From an uncultured Eubacterium sp. (GTDB taxonomy: Bacteria; Bacillota; Clostridia; Lachnospirales; Lachnospiraceae): a stretch of DNA of 64,000 nt. Below the pieces are notes generated by a model. That model was given only the letters and a program-made list of their open reading frames with translations, had not been told where the DNA came from and ran no database searches. Positions 17,076 to 24,918 of this stretch are shown here, in pieces (the first letter of the stretch is position 1; the number at the start of each line of letters is the position of its first letter). Location: positions 18,489 to 82,488 of the forward strand of contig CAJTLS010000011.1 of assembly GCA_910577295.1 (NCBI GenBank). The letters are read 5' to 3'. The translations under genes and the position numbers were made by a program.

Positions 17076-17321
17076 ATGTTACATCCATCCTATACTGATT
17101 TAATGAATATTGCAAACAGCGAGGTAGAGCAGGGCGAACAGCCGGTTGTAAACAGCCGCTATTCCATTGTTCTGGCAACGGCAAAAAGAGCGCGTCAGAT
17201 TATTGCCGGCTCTGAACCATTGGTGAAGAATCAAGATTGTCCGAAAGCGCTGTCCATAGCGATTGACGAGTTGTCAAGCAGCGCCATCAAAATTGACGCA
17301 GAAGAAGAAACAGAAGAGTAG
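17076..17321 (+). CDS. rpoZ: RNA polymerase omega subunit
   Basis: 81 residues. Helps RNA polymerase assembly. It carries the omega signature RYSIVLATAKRARQI followed by the region preceding the acidic end. AAAGGAG precedes the ATG. Last gene of the operon; a strong terminator follows. Confidence 0.93.
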   Translation: MLHPSYTDLMNIANSEVEQGEQPVVNSRYSIVLATAKRARQIIAGSEPLVKNQDCPKALSIAIDELSSSAIKIDAEEETEE

Positions 17322-17345
17322 AAGATAGAAAAAAATAAACAAAAG

Positions 17346-17410
17346 TTTTCAAATAAATATGGCGGTGCAGTCAGAGACTGGGCCGCCATATTTATTTGAA
17401 AATTTTTTTA
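17346..17410 (+). terminator. Terminator of the yicC-rpoZ operon
   Basis: A perfect stem of at least 16 bases (CAAATAAATATGGCGG at 17350-17365 with its complement at 17383-17398), extended by TTTT/AAAA. The inner loop can itself pair CAGTC/GACTG. An A-run and T-run flank it. Confidence 0.88.
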
Positions 17411-17419
17411 TTTTATATA

Positions 17420-17448
17420 TTGACAAACACTTGTTCGTATGTTAAATT
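17420..17448 (+). promoter_or_regulatory. SOS-controlled promoter of the YneA-like gene
   Basis: TTGACA (17420-17425), 17-base spacer, TAAATT (17443-17448). A LexA box lies between and overlaps the -35, so bound LexA would block RNA polymerase. Confidence 0.8.
17424..17437 (+). promoter_or_regulatory. LexA box 1 of the YneA-like gene
   Basis: CAAACACTTGTTCG fits the Gram-positive SOS box CGAAC-N4-GTTCG with one mismatch. Located in the promoter spacer. Confidence 0.8.
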
Positions 17449-17453
17449 GGTAT

Positions 17454-17467
17454 CAAACAAATGTTCG
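17454..17467 (+). promoter_or_regulatory. LexA box 2 of the YneA-like gene
   Basis: CAAACAAATGTTCG, one mismatch to CGAAC-N4-GTTCG. It is the exact reverse complement of the box upstream of lexA at 45778-45791. It lies at the expected transcription start. Confidence 0.85.
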
Positions 17468-17496
17468 ATGCTGATAAATGACAAACGGAGTGTAAC

Positions 17497-17596
17497 GTGA
17501 AAAATAAATTTTTCACAATGCGAACTTTGTTCACTATAGCTATTTGTGTTTGCACGCTGCTTGACACAAATTTGCTTCATACACAAAAGGCAGCGT
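17497..17596 (+). promoter_or_regulatory. Structured 5' leader of the YneA-like gene with possible pseudoknot
   Basis: H1: GTGAAAAAT/ATTTTTCAC (17497-17516). H2: ATTTGTGT (17542-17549) with ACACAAAT (17564-17571), extended by AGC/GCT across a small internal loop. The H2 loop contains ACGCTGC (17554-17560), perfectly complementary to GCAGCGT (17590-17596), which ends 4 bases before the first ATG. Order and spacing mirror the element at 12547-12677, including the GCTATTTGT stem sequence. The leader from the expected start site is about 145 bases, long for a small gene. Confidence 0.55.
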
Positions 17597-17612
17597 AGAA
17601 ATGAGGAATTCT

Positions 17613-17921
17613 ATGCTTATATTTTTGAAAAACCATATTACGACTTTACTTATTACAATGACACTGGTTTCCGTTCTTATATTTTTCTTTCTGTTAGGAA
17701 ATCACGCCTCCGCTGACAATGGGGCAGCCGCTCGCATAAACGGATATGACTCTGTTCTGATTCGGGATGGAGACACGCTTAATTCCATTGCCAAAACTTA
17801 CTCCGTGCGCTATTCCAACGCTTCGTATCACAGCTATCGGGAGGCAATTATATCATTGAACTCACTTACATCCGACCATATTCAGTCGGGAAAATACATT
17901 TTATTGCCTAAATACCGCTAA
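17613..17921 (+). CDS. yneA: YneA-like SOS cell-division inhibitor with LysM domain
   Basis: About 102 residues. One N-terminal membrane segment (LITMTLVSVLIFFFLLG), then an extracellular LysM-like domain (VLIRDGDTLNSIAKTYS...IQSGKYILLPKYR). This is the layout of YneA, the LexA-controlled protein that halts septation during DNA damage. Two LexA boxes in its promoter support this strongly. The ATG at 17613 is preferred because GAGGA lies 5 bases before it; an ATG at 17601 would add four residues but has only a distant AAAGG. Unlike in Bacillus it is not next to lexA. Confidence 0.82.
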   Translation: MLIFLKNHITTLLITMTLVSVLIFFFLLGNHASADNGAAARINGYDSVLIRDGDTLNSIAKTYSVRYSNASYHSYREAIISLNSLTSDHIQSGKYILLPKYR

Positions 17922-18035
17922 GACATCAAATCTTATAAAAAATGTTTTTGTTACAATAAAATAAAAAAAATGACAATTTTCTGTCAAGCAATTTTCTTAT
18001 ACTTTCTATAAAAAATATAGGGAGATGAGAAATTA

Positions 18036-20258
18036 ATGCGTAATTATAGTGTAAAGGGAGCTGCGCGGAGAAATTTTTTCCGACTAACACTTCTTCTTTT
18101 GGGAGTACTCATATGCAGTCTTTTAAGTATCCCTCAAACAAAAATTCAGGCTGCTTCTTCTGTAAAAATTCGATATAATGGGAAAACCCATAAAAATAAA
18201 TCAAAAAAAATGACGGTAAAATATAATGGAAAGACCGTTTCCAAAAAATCATATAAAGCTCTTATAATTAAGAAAAAATACATGGTTTCTTACGCCGATG
18301 TTTTCAAAAAAGGTGTAAAAGCCAAATGTAAATACAATAAATCGAAAAAATCATTGTCCATTTCTGCCAACGGCGCTACTTTAGTTATGACAGTAGGTAA
18401 GAAAAAGGCAAAATTAAATGGGAAAAAAGTAACGTTGCCTGTTGCTCCGTTATCTGTGCGCTATGTTTCCAAGAAAAAAACAAAAATCTTAGTACCCATT
18501 AACTATGTAGCAAAAATATTACATTTATCCTACAAAAAGTCAGGTTCCACCATTATGCTCGGGGCGCCTTTATTGTTGACTTGTGATAATGTGATGACAT
18601 ATTATACAGGGGCACAGGGAAATATCTTTTATAATCATAAATTATACAATTTAAAAACCCTGCCGGTAATTAAAGTATCCAAAAATATGTACATGCCTGC
18701 AGAGGAGACAATAAAAAACATAATGGGCCTTGATTATGAATATGATGCCGGCAGAAAGGAAATTACCATATCTAATGAAGATACGGATAAAGAATTGATT
18801 GTCACCATTAACAGTAAAAATGCCATTTTAAATGACAAGAAGATTACATTGTCCGCACCCGCAAAGATTATCCGCAATAATAAAACAAAAAAAGATATTG
18901 TCTGCATTCCGGCAGCAACAATTTTAAAACAACTCAATTACACAAGAGGATGGAATAAGTCTGGTAACTATTACCAGATTCAAAGTAAAGAATTTTTCTC
19001 TTGGCAAAAAGCTCTTTCACAAGAAGAGAAGAATAGTACGACGACTAACACGCTGCACAAGTTCAGTGCCGTCTATCTGGAGCAGGGTGGCACCGGTTCC
19101 ATCACATTCCGTTTAGCCGGAACCTTGCATGATATACTGAAAACGGCGACGGTAACCCGCTCTGGAAATGTAATCACCGCTACCATTCCGAAATCAGATT
19201 ATATTTTAGACAAACACCAATTTAATAATTTTGGAGAAATTGTGCAGAAAATGGATATTACCGAAAAAGAAGATTCTGTTGTTATCAGTTTTCAATGTAT
19301 GAATGTGGCAGATTTTTCTTACATTACGCAAAATGGTGTTTTGGAAATTAATATTTTATATACTTATGGAAGCAGAGACGGAAGCGTAATCAGCTATTCC
19401 TTATCCATTCCAAAACCTGCCGGTGTCACAATGTCAAATGTTAGTAATGAAGATTTGTATGCCAGCAAGACATTTAAAGTATTTATTAATGGAGACCATG
19501 TTGCTTTTTACCAAAACAATCCGATTATTATTAATAATAGTAATATTAAGAATATTACCGTTACCAGAAGCGGAGCAAATACGGTTATAACAATCACTAC
19601 CGCTACTTTATCTGGATACAAAATTTTTGACAAGGGAGACTGTTTCCAGATAAAAATGGGAACACCGAAAAAGATATACAAAAACATTGTCGTATTAGAT
19701 GCTGGACATGGCGGCCACGACCCGGGCGCTCAGAACAGGGGAACAAATGAAAAGGATTTGACGTTTAAGATATTGTACACATTGATGAAAAACTATTTTT
19801 CGGGCAATGCACCGGATACAAAAGTCTATTGGACACGAACCAATGATAGCTATATCTCTCTAGCAAATCGTGCTGCATTTGCCAAATCTGTCGGTGCAGA
19901 CGTCTTTATCAGTCTTCATATGAATTCAGCCACCAACACGTCTGCAAACGGTACGGAAGTTTATTATTCCGTATCTAACAACAGTAGAGGCTTTAGTGGT
20001 ATAACAAGCCAGAAGATGGCTAATCTATTTAAAACAAGACTTGTCAATGATTTAAAAACAAAAAACCGCGGAACAAAATCCGCTGCATACTATGTTCTGA
20101 AACATAACACGGTACCAGCTATTTTAATTGAATTGGGATTCTTATCCGGCAATTCGGACTATGGCAAATTAACAAATCCAACCTTTCAAAATAACGCGGC
20201 AAAATCCATCTACAATGGAATCATAGCGCTATTTGGCACATATCCGACAGGACGTTAA
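18036..20258 (+). CDS. Secreted N-acetylmuramoyl-L-alanine amidase with CuAO-like and AMIN-type domains
   Basis: Cleaves the amide bond between MurNAc and the stem peptide. 740 residues. Signal peptide (about 1-38, hydrophobic LLLLGVLICSLLSI); an unusually lysine-rich region with copper-amine-oxidase-type N-terminal domains (about 40-310); a beta-rich AMIN-like domain (about 330-530); then Amidase_3 from about 548, with zinc ligands in LDAGHGGHDPG, the Glu of TNEKDL and ISLHMNSA, and catalytic Glu in LIELGFLSG. The basic N-terminal half probably binds anionic wall polymers (inference). GGGAG lies about 11 bases before the ATG. Confidence 0.88.
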   Translation: MRNYSVKGAARRNFFRLTLLLLGVLICSLLSIPQTKIQAASSVKIRYNGKTHKNKSKKMTVKYNGKTVSKKSYKALIIKKKYMVSYADVFKKGVKAKCKYNKSKKSLSISANGATLVMTVGKKKAKLNGKKVTLPVAPLSVRYVSKKKTKILVPINYVAKILHLSYKKSGSTIMLGAPLLLTCDNVMTYYTGAQGNIFYNHKLYNLKTLPVIKVSKNMYMPAEETIKNIMGLDYEYDAGRKEITISNEDTDKELIVTINSKNAILNDKKITLSAPAKIIRNNKTKKDIVCIPAATILKQLNYTRGWNKSGNYYQIQSKEFFSWQKALSQEEKNSTTTNTLHKFSAVYLEQGGTGSITFRLAGTLHDILKTATVTRSGNVITATIPKSDYILDKHQFNNFGEIVQKMDITEKEDSVVISFQCMNVADFSYITQNGVLEINILYTYGSRDGSVISYSLSIPKPAGVTMSNVSNEDLYASKTFKVFINGDHVAFYQNNPIIINNSNIKNITVTRSGANTVITITTATLSGYKIFDKGDCFQIKMGTPKKIYKNIVVLDAGHGGHDPGAQNRGTNEKDLTFKILYTLMKNYFSGNAPDTKVYWTRTNDSYISLANRAAFAKSVGADVFISLHMNSATNTSANGTEVYYSVSNNSRGFSGITSQKMANLFKTRLVNDLKTKNRGTKSAAYYVLKHNTVPAILIELGFLSGNSDYGKLTNPTFQNNAAKSIYNGIIALFGTYPTGR

Positions 20259-20263
20259 AATTT

Positions 20264-21325
20264 TTAACTATCTCTCAATTTAATAACCGAAGCAGCCTTG
20301 CGTTTGCGGTCCTCTTCGAGGGCCGCATAATGCTTTCTCGTCGTATTTACATCATTGTGGCCTAATACTTCCGCAACCAAATAAATATCCCCCGTTTCGC
20401 GGTATAAATTCGTTCCATAGGTACTCCTTAATTTGTGAGGTGTAATATGCTTAATCGTCGTAACATGTTTCGCACAATCCGAGACTAAATTCTCAATGGA
20501 CTGTACACACATACGTCTCTTCTGAACGGACAGAAACAGTGCATGTTCATGCCCCTCCTTAGCAGCTATCGTCTTTCTCTCTGCGTAATAGTCATATAAA
20601 CTTTCCGCCACCTCGTCGCCAAAATAAACAAAATCCTCTTTGCCGCCTTTTCGCATAATTTTAATCCGGTTATTCTTAAAATCAATATCTTCCAAATCTA
20701 AACCGACACACTCGGAAACACGGATACCAGTTCCTAACAATAAGGTAAAAAGAGCAAGATTTCGCGTCTTGTTCTTGTCGAAATATACCTTTTTCATTCC
20801 CGTCAATTCATCGCCGCCGTGCTCAACATAGTCAAGCAAATCTGCCACCTCATCCGCATCAAGGCGGACAATTTCCCGTTTATGAAGTTTCGGCATATCT
20901 ACAATGACAGTAGGATTATTCTTGATTAATTCCCGTTTGTAATAATAGTTAAAAAAACTTCTCAGCGTAGCAAGCTTGCGGTGAAGCCCCCGTTCCTTGT
21001 TGGTCTTAATCATTCCGTCTGCATCTTTATAATATTTCAAATATTCTAAATATTCTTCAATATCAACCGGCTGCAGCAATTCCAAATCGGATAGTGCAAT
21101 TTCAGTAATATCCGAAAATTTATGAAAATACGGATTACTTTCAAATAAGAAAGAAAAAAATAACCGAATATCATAGACATAAGAAATTCTTGTCTTTGCT
21201 GATGTATTTGGCTCAATGGCACGAAAAAAATCTTTTGCAAATGTCGGAAGCGTTGTAAGAACACTTCGTAACTTAACCGTGTTATCACGGTCATTTTGTT
21301 CATGGTATGTTATTTTCTTATCCAT
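20264..21325 (-). CDS. Tyrosine recombinase, Xer-like
   Basis: Site-specific recombinase of the lambda-integrase family, 353 residues. N-terminal SAM-like core-binding domain (about 20-150), then the catalytic domain with Arg in LLGTGIRVSECVG, HKLRSTYG (H-x-x-R), and LGHNDVNTTRKHYA with the nucleophilic tyrosine. There is no excisionase, phage gene or att repeat around it, and its length is like XerS. A housekeeping role in resolving chromosome dimers is therefore more likely than a mobile integrase. No dif site was identified. GGAGG lies 11 bases before the ATG. Confidence 0.85.
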   Translation of the reverse strand: MDKKITYHEQNDRDNTVKLRSVLTTLPTFAKDFFRAIEPNTSAKTRISYVYDIRLFFSFLFESNPYFHKFSDITEIALSDLELLQPVDIEEYLEYLKYYKDADGMIKTNKERGLHRKLATLRSFFNYYYKRELIKNNPTVIVDMPKLHKREIVRLDADEVADLLDYVEHGGDELTGMKKVYFDKNKTRNLALFTLLLGTGIRVSECVGLDLEDIDFKNNRIKIMRKGGKEDFVYFGDEVAESLYDYYAERKTIAAKEGHEHALFLSVQKRRMCVQSIENLVSDCAKHVTTIKHITPHKLRSTYGTNLYRETGDIYLVAEVLGHNDVNTTRKHYAALEEDRKRKAASVIKLRDS

Positions 21326-21370
21326 TTATATAGTAACCTCCATTTATGTAAATGATTTTCCATGTGTTTT

Positions 21371-21399
21371 ATTATAGCATATCCTCAGTTTCCTGACAA
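21371..21399 (-). promoter_or_regulatory. Promoter of the Xer-like recombinase gene
   Basis: On the minus strand TTGTCA (21399-21394), 17-base spacer, TATAAT (21376-21371). Confidence 0.75.
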
Positions 21400-21444
21400 G
21401 TCTTTTTGAAAAACTGGAGTTTGTCCAAGAGAGTTGGAAAACAA

Positions 21445-21485
21445 AAACCGCACTATCTTCAAAAACTGCTTTTTGTCAAGTGCGA
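21445..21485 (-). terminator. Terminator of the BlaI-type regulator operon
   Basis: Minus strand: CGCACT...AGTGCG enclosing AAAAAGCA/TTTTT, followed by GTTTTTGTTTT. It starts just after the stop of the small membrane protein gene. Confidence 0.7.
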
Positions 21486-21495
21486 TTTCTTTTCT

Positions 21496-21762
21496 CTAAT
21501 ATCTATTCTGTCTTGGTGCTTTCGGTTTCTTATAAGTTTTATTTCCGTATTCGTCATACCAGAAAATTGCTTTCCGTCCATTCTTCTTAACAATTTTCCA
21601 TGCTTCCTTTGAATACTGGTTTCGGATATGCATATGCCTTAACATGATAATTACACCGATAACTAATAAAAGGCCGATTATTGTCATTATAGTATTTCTG
21701 GTGTCTGATGTAATGAATGTCCAAACCTTTTGTAACTCACTTATGATTATCTTCCAGTTCAA
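21496..21762 (-). CDS. Small single-span membrane protein next to blaI, unknown function
   Basis: 88 residues from a TTG start at 21762, chosen because GGGAGG lies 7 bases before it. One membrane helix (about residues 24-44, IMTIIGLLLVIGVIIM), then a basic cytoplasmic-looking tail with YDEYGNKTYKKPKAP. It lies downstream of the BlaI-type regulator and ahead of a terminator, so the two probably form an operon. It lacks the metalloprotease motif of BlaR1/MecR1. Not recognised. Confidence 0.6.
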   Translation of the reverse strand: MNWKIIISELQKVWTFITSDTRNTIMTIIGLLLVIGVIIMLRHMHIRNQYSKEAWKIVKKNGRKAIFWYDEYGNKTYKKPKAPRQNRY

Positions 21763-21872
21763 TAAAATTCCTCCCTTATCCAATGTAAATGATATAAAAA
21801 ATAGCTGACTGACAAGCGCAGCCAAAGAACTTTCCTATAAGATAAAAAACAAATGCAATATTTCTATTGCAT

Positions 21873-22247
21873 TTATCTTTTATTAATAATCCGCTGTAAT
21901 TCAATGATCTGTGATGTCGTTAATGTTTGATAATCCAGATAATCGGTAATAAACATTGACAGAGAGCCATTAAACATCTTTTTTAAGAGAGCTTTTGTTT
22001 CAATATTCTGAATTTCCCTTTTGGTTACTTTAGCGCTACAGAGAAATCCAGGGTCTTCGCGCTGGACTGCTCCCTTATCAATAAGCCGCTTAATGACAGT
22101 ATACGTTGTATTCTTTTCCCAACCGATATATTCTTTTATAATTTTTGAAATATCCTTTGCCGCCAGAACTTTGTTGGACCACAATAATTCCATTACATTG
22201 AGTTCTCCCTCGTGCAATCTTATTTCCTTTGTTGGATCATTACTCAT
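21873..22247 (-). CDS. BlaI/MecI/CopY-family transcriptional repressor
   Basis: 124 residues. Winged-helix DNA-binding domain of the penicillinase-repressor family: LHEGELNVMELLWSN, then GWEKNTTYTVIKRLIDKG (recognition helix), then a short C-terminal dimerisation region. Repressors of this family are normally inactivated by proteolysis triggered by a BlaR1-type sensor; none is encoded nearby. Two palindromes in its own leader suggest autoregulation. GGGAGG lies 11 bases before the ATG. Confidence 0.87.
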   Translation of the reverse strand: MSNDPTKEIRLHEGELNVMELLWSNKVLAAKDISKIIKEYIGWEKNTTYTVIKRLIDKGAVQREDPGFLCSAKVTKREIQNIETKALLKKMFNGSLSMFITDYLDYQTLTTSQIIELQRIINKR

Positions 22248-22287
22248 ATTAGTATGGCCCTCCCAAACATCAGTAACAATTTTGATT

Positions 22288-22301
22288 ACTACACTTGTAG
22301 T
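22288..22301 (-). promoter_or_regulatory. Putative BlaI-type operator 1
   Basis: ACTACA-CT-TGTAGT, a perfect 6-base inverted repeat matching the TACA-N2-TGTA core of BlaI/MecI operators, in the leader of the repressor gene. Confidence 0.7.
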
Positions 22302-22311
22302 TTGAAATTTA

Positions 22312-22325
22312 TCTACTTCAGTAGA
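22312..22325 (-). promoter_or_regulatory. Putative BlaI-type operator 2
   Basis: TCTAC-TTCA-GTAGA, a perfect 5-base inverted repeat 10 bases beyond operator 1. It fits the consensus less well; cooperative binding would be typical of the family. Confidence 0.45.
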
Positions 22326-22370
22326 ATAGTGTTTCTTTTATAAAACAGATTCACCGTAACGAGTAAGTCA

Positions 22371-22400
22371 ATTCTACACCTATAGTACTGGCATTGTCAA
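22371..22400 (-). promoter_or_regulatory. Promoter of the BlaI-type operon
   Basis: Minus strand TTGACA (22400-22395), 18-base spacer, TAGAAT (22376-22371). The two palindromes lie downstream of it in the transcribed leader. Confidence 0.7.
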
Positions 22401-22430
22401 GCAGTATTTGGCAAATTTGAATAGAAAAAA

Positions 22431-23375
22431 TCACCCTGTTTTCATGCTTTCTATCAACTGCACAAAATATTGCGGTAACGGCGCTTCGACCTCTATATAT
22501 TGATTTGTGGCCGGATGCTGAAATCCCAAAACTTTCGCATGTAATGTCTGCCCCTGAAGATATTGAAACGGTTTTGTAATTGCCGGGCCATACACCTTAT
22601 CTCCCAACAAGGGATGTTTCATATAAGACATATGGACGCGTATCTGATGTGTCCGTCCCGTCTTTAACTGACATTCAATATAATTATATTTTTTATTGAG
22701 ATGACTTAACACCTCATAACTTGTAATTGCATTTTTTCCCTTGCCCTCCGGAACGACTGCCATCTTCTTGCGATCCACCGGATGCCGTCCTATATACGTT
22801 TCAATCGTTCCTCTTTCTTCCTGTAAATTATGATGGACGATGGCATGATATTTTCTTGTAATTGAATGTTTGCAAAGCTGCTCTGCTAACGATTGGTGAG
22901 CAGCATCATTCTTACAGACAATCAACGCTCCGGTTGTATCTTTATCGATGCGATGCACAATCCCCGGACGCATAACGCCGTTAATACCGGACAGATTCCC
23001 TTTACAATGGTATAGCAGCCCGTTTACTAACGTATGCTTCATATGTCCTGCCGCAGGATGAACAACCATGTCTTTTGGTTTATTAACGACAATCACATCG
23101 GAATCTTCATATAAAATATCCAAGTCCATTTGTTCTGGTTCAATTTGCATTTGTTCCGGCTCTGGTACTATCACTTCTATTTCATCACCAAAAGAAACGG
23201 GAATCTTCACTTTAGTGATTGATTTCCCGTTTACGCTCACTTGATTATCTTTTATTAGTCTCTGTACATAAGAGCGGGAGAAATCCGTATGCTCGGCAAT
23301 AAACCGGTCAATCCGTCTCTCCTCTTCTTCCCGTACACTAATTTGTATGATTTCTTTTTCCAAAAAATTCTTCAT
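22431..23375 (-). CDS. rluD: RluD-type pseudouridine synthase
   Basis: Modifies uridines in 23S rRNA (RluA/RluD family; YlyB position in the Bacillus ylm-lsp region). About 314 residues. S4 domain (REEEERRIDRFIAEHTDFSRSYVQRLIKDNQV), then the catalytic domain with HRIDKDTTGALIVCKND (catalytic Asp) and TGRTHQIRVHMSY. The ATG at 23375 gives the usual N-terminus and overlaps the end of lspA by 38 bases; the ribosome binding site is weak. A TTG at 23363 is an alternative. Confidence 0.9.
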   Translation of the reverse strand: MKNFLEKEIIQISVREEEERRIDRFIAEHTDFSRSYVQRLIKDNQVSVNGKSITKVKIPVSFGDEIEVIVPEPEQMQIEPEQMDLDILYEDSDVIVVNKPKDMVVHPAAGHMKHTLVNGLLYHCKGNLSGINGVMRPGIVHRIDKDTTGALIVCKNDAAHQSLAEQLCKHSITRKYHAIVHHNLQEERGTIETYIGRHPVDRKKMAVVPEGKGKNAITSYEVLSHLNKKYNYIECQLKTGRTHQIRVHMSYMKHPLLGDKVYGPAITKPFQYLQGQTLHAKVLGFQHPATNQYIEVEAPLPQYFVQLIESMKTG

Positions 23376-23844
23376 CCTTATACTTAAACAAAAAACAATA
23401 TAGCAACAATACAGCAGCAATGCAGACAAAACAATCGGCTACATTAAATACCGGAAAATTAATCCATTCAAAATATAGGAAATCCACTACATAACGCCAC
23501 ATTATTCGGTCAATAAAGTTGCCGACTGCTCCGGCCGACAAAATAATAATTGATATTCGCAGCAGATTATATTTTTTTTCAAATGGGATTCTCCGGTAAA
23601 AATACAGCATGGCAAATACAACGATAAGCGTAATTATAATAAACAGCCACGTTGCATTTTGAAACAATCCCCATGCTGCTCCCCGATTTTCCAAATAGTG
23701 CAGGGAAAAAACATTAGGAATAATCACTTTCTCCTGTTCCCTTAAATTCTGTATGGCAAATTGTTTTGTAAAACGGTCTGCCGCAATCAGCAAAATAAAT
23801 ATGCCGGAATAAATCAAATTAGGAATCACATATTTCTTATTCAT
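23338..23844 (-). CDS. lspA: Signal peptidase II
   Basis: Membrane aspartyl protease that removes signal peptides from prolipoproteins. 168 residues, four membrane segments. Signature parts: ENRGAAWGLFQN, GNFIDRIMWRYVVDFL (first catalytic Asp), FNVADCFV (second Asp). Coupled to rluD by overlap; divIVA ends 2 bases before its start. Confidence 0.95.
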   Translation of the reverse strand: MNKKYVIPNLIYSGIFILLIAADRFTKQFAIQNLREQEKVIIPNVFSLHYLENRGAAWGLFQNATWLFIIITLIVVFAMLYFYRRIPFEKKYNLLRISIIILSAGAVGNFIDRIMWRYVVDFLYFEWINFPVFNVADCFVCIAAVLLLYCFLFKYKDEEFFGKRNHTN

Positions 23845-23846
23845 TA

Positions 23847-24872
23847 TTAAAAATCATCTACAGAACCAAGAAATTCAAACGGGTCTTCGTCCTGACCTTT
23901 CTTTTTCTTATTCTTCTTTCCCAAATTAATACTTTGCAGTAAAGAATCTAAAGTCGGCGCACTTTTTCCCTCTTCCTCAACCGGCTCTAACACTTCCTGC
24001 TCTGCCAAATCCGCCTCAACCGGCTCCAAATTCAATGGTTCCGTAACAACCGCGTCGACCGGCTCTAAAACCATTGCATCCTGTACCGGCTGCATTTTCG
24101 CCTCCAAAGGTTCCTGTACTGCCTTAATCGTATCGCTCAAATCAATCGTATCGGCAGTCAGCACATCCGTGTTTTCTTCCATGCCGGGCGTCTCTTTTTT
24201 CATGCGGCTCTTTCTCACTTTGATATCCGGTATTTCCATCGTTTTATCGAGCTGTTCCGCAACTTCTTCTGCCTCGTTATCTTCCTGTAAAAACTTCTGC
24301 GTATCTTCCTGCAGCGGTTCTTCTATCGTTTTTTCCGCTATCGGCTGCTCCTCCCGTACGTGCTCATCATAAACCGGTATCGCCTGCTTTTCCTCCTGAA
24401 TGGCCTCGATTTCCGGAGAATAGACATCAAAATTGTCACTCGTAATCATTTCCAGTTGCGCAGTAGCGACTTGTCGGAGCTGCATCTTATACTGATTAAA
24501 CTTTTGTACCAACTGCAGACACTTATCCCGAATCTGCTCGTACTCCTGCTCTGCCTGACAGACAATCTTCTCCGCCTTTTGTGCGGCGTCCTTTTCCATT
24601 GCCTCTGCTTTCAGCTGCGCCGCGTCTTTTGTCTCTTTCGCTGTCTTCTCTGCCAGAACAAGCGCTTTCTGCATTGTTGTCTCAATCGAACGATAGTATT
24701 GAACACCGTCGCTCAATGTTTTCACGTTTTTATTCAGTTCCTGATTTTCATTATATAATTCTTTATAATTTTCAAAGATTAATTCCAGATACTCGTCCAT
24801 CTCCTCTTTATCATAGTATCTTTTCTTCTTTACATTCACTTGCCTGTTTTTTAAATCCATTGGTGATAACAT
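23847..24872 (-). CDS. divIVA: DivIVA-domain protein
   Basis: 341 residues. The N-terminal part (MDLKNRQVNVKKKRYYDKEEMDEYLELIFENYKEL) matches the DivIVA membrane-binding region; a coiled coil follows to about residue 150; then a long acidic, variable tail and a lysine-rich end. DivIVA binds negatively curved membrane at septa and poles and recruits partners. It lies between ylmH and lspA, its usual place. The tail is longer than in Bacillus (164 residues in total there). Confidence 0.88.
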   Translation of the reverse strand: MLSPMDLKNRQVNVKKKRYYDKEEMDEYLELIFENYKELYNENQELNKNVKTLSDGVQYYRSIETTMQKALVLAEKTAKETKDAAQLKAEAMEKDAAQKAEKIVCQAEQEYEQIRDKCLQLVQKFNQYKMQLRQVATAQLEMITSDNFDVYSPEIEAIQEEKQAIPVYDEHVREEQPIAEKTIEEPLQEDTQKFLQEDNEAEEVAEQLDKTMEIPDIKVRKSRMKKETPGMEENTDVLTADTIDLSDTIKAVQEPLEAKMQPVQDAMVLEPVDAVVTEPLNLEPVEADLAEQEVLEPVEEEGKSAPTLDSLLQSINLGKKNKKKKGQDEDPFEFLGSVDDF

Positions 24873-24918
24873 AAAGCTTTCATCTCCTTATTATGCTTAT
24901 AAATTTATGTTTATAAAT

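Noticed and set aside
17521..17532. CGAACTTTGTTC as a third LexA box in the YneA-like leader
   Set aside because: Half-sites are right but the spacer is 3 rather than 4 bases, and it lies well inside the transcribed leader; binding seems unlikely.
20264..21325. Tyrosine recombinase as the integrase of a mobile element
   Set aside because: No phage, excisionase, conjugation genes or flanking direct repeats; neighbours are housekeeping. It looks like a Xer-type recombinase.
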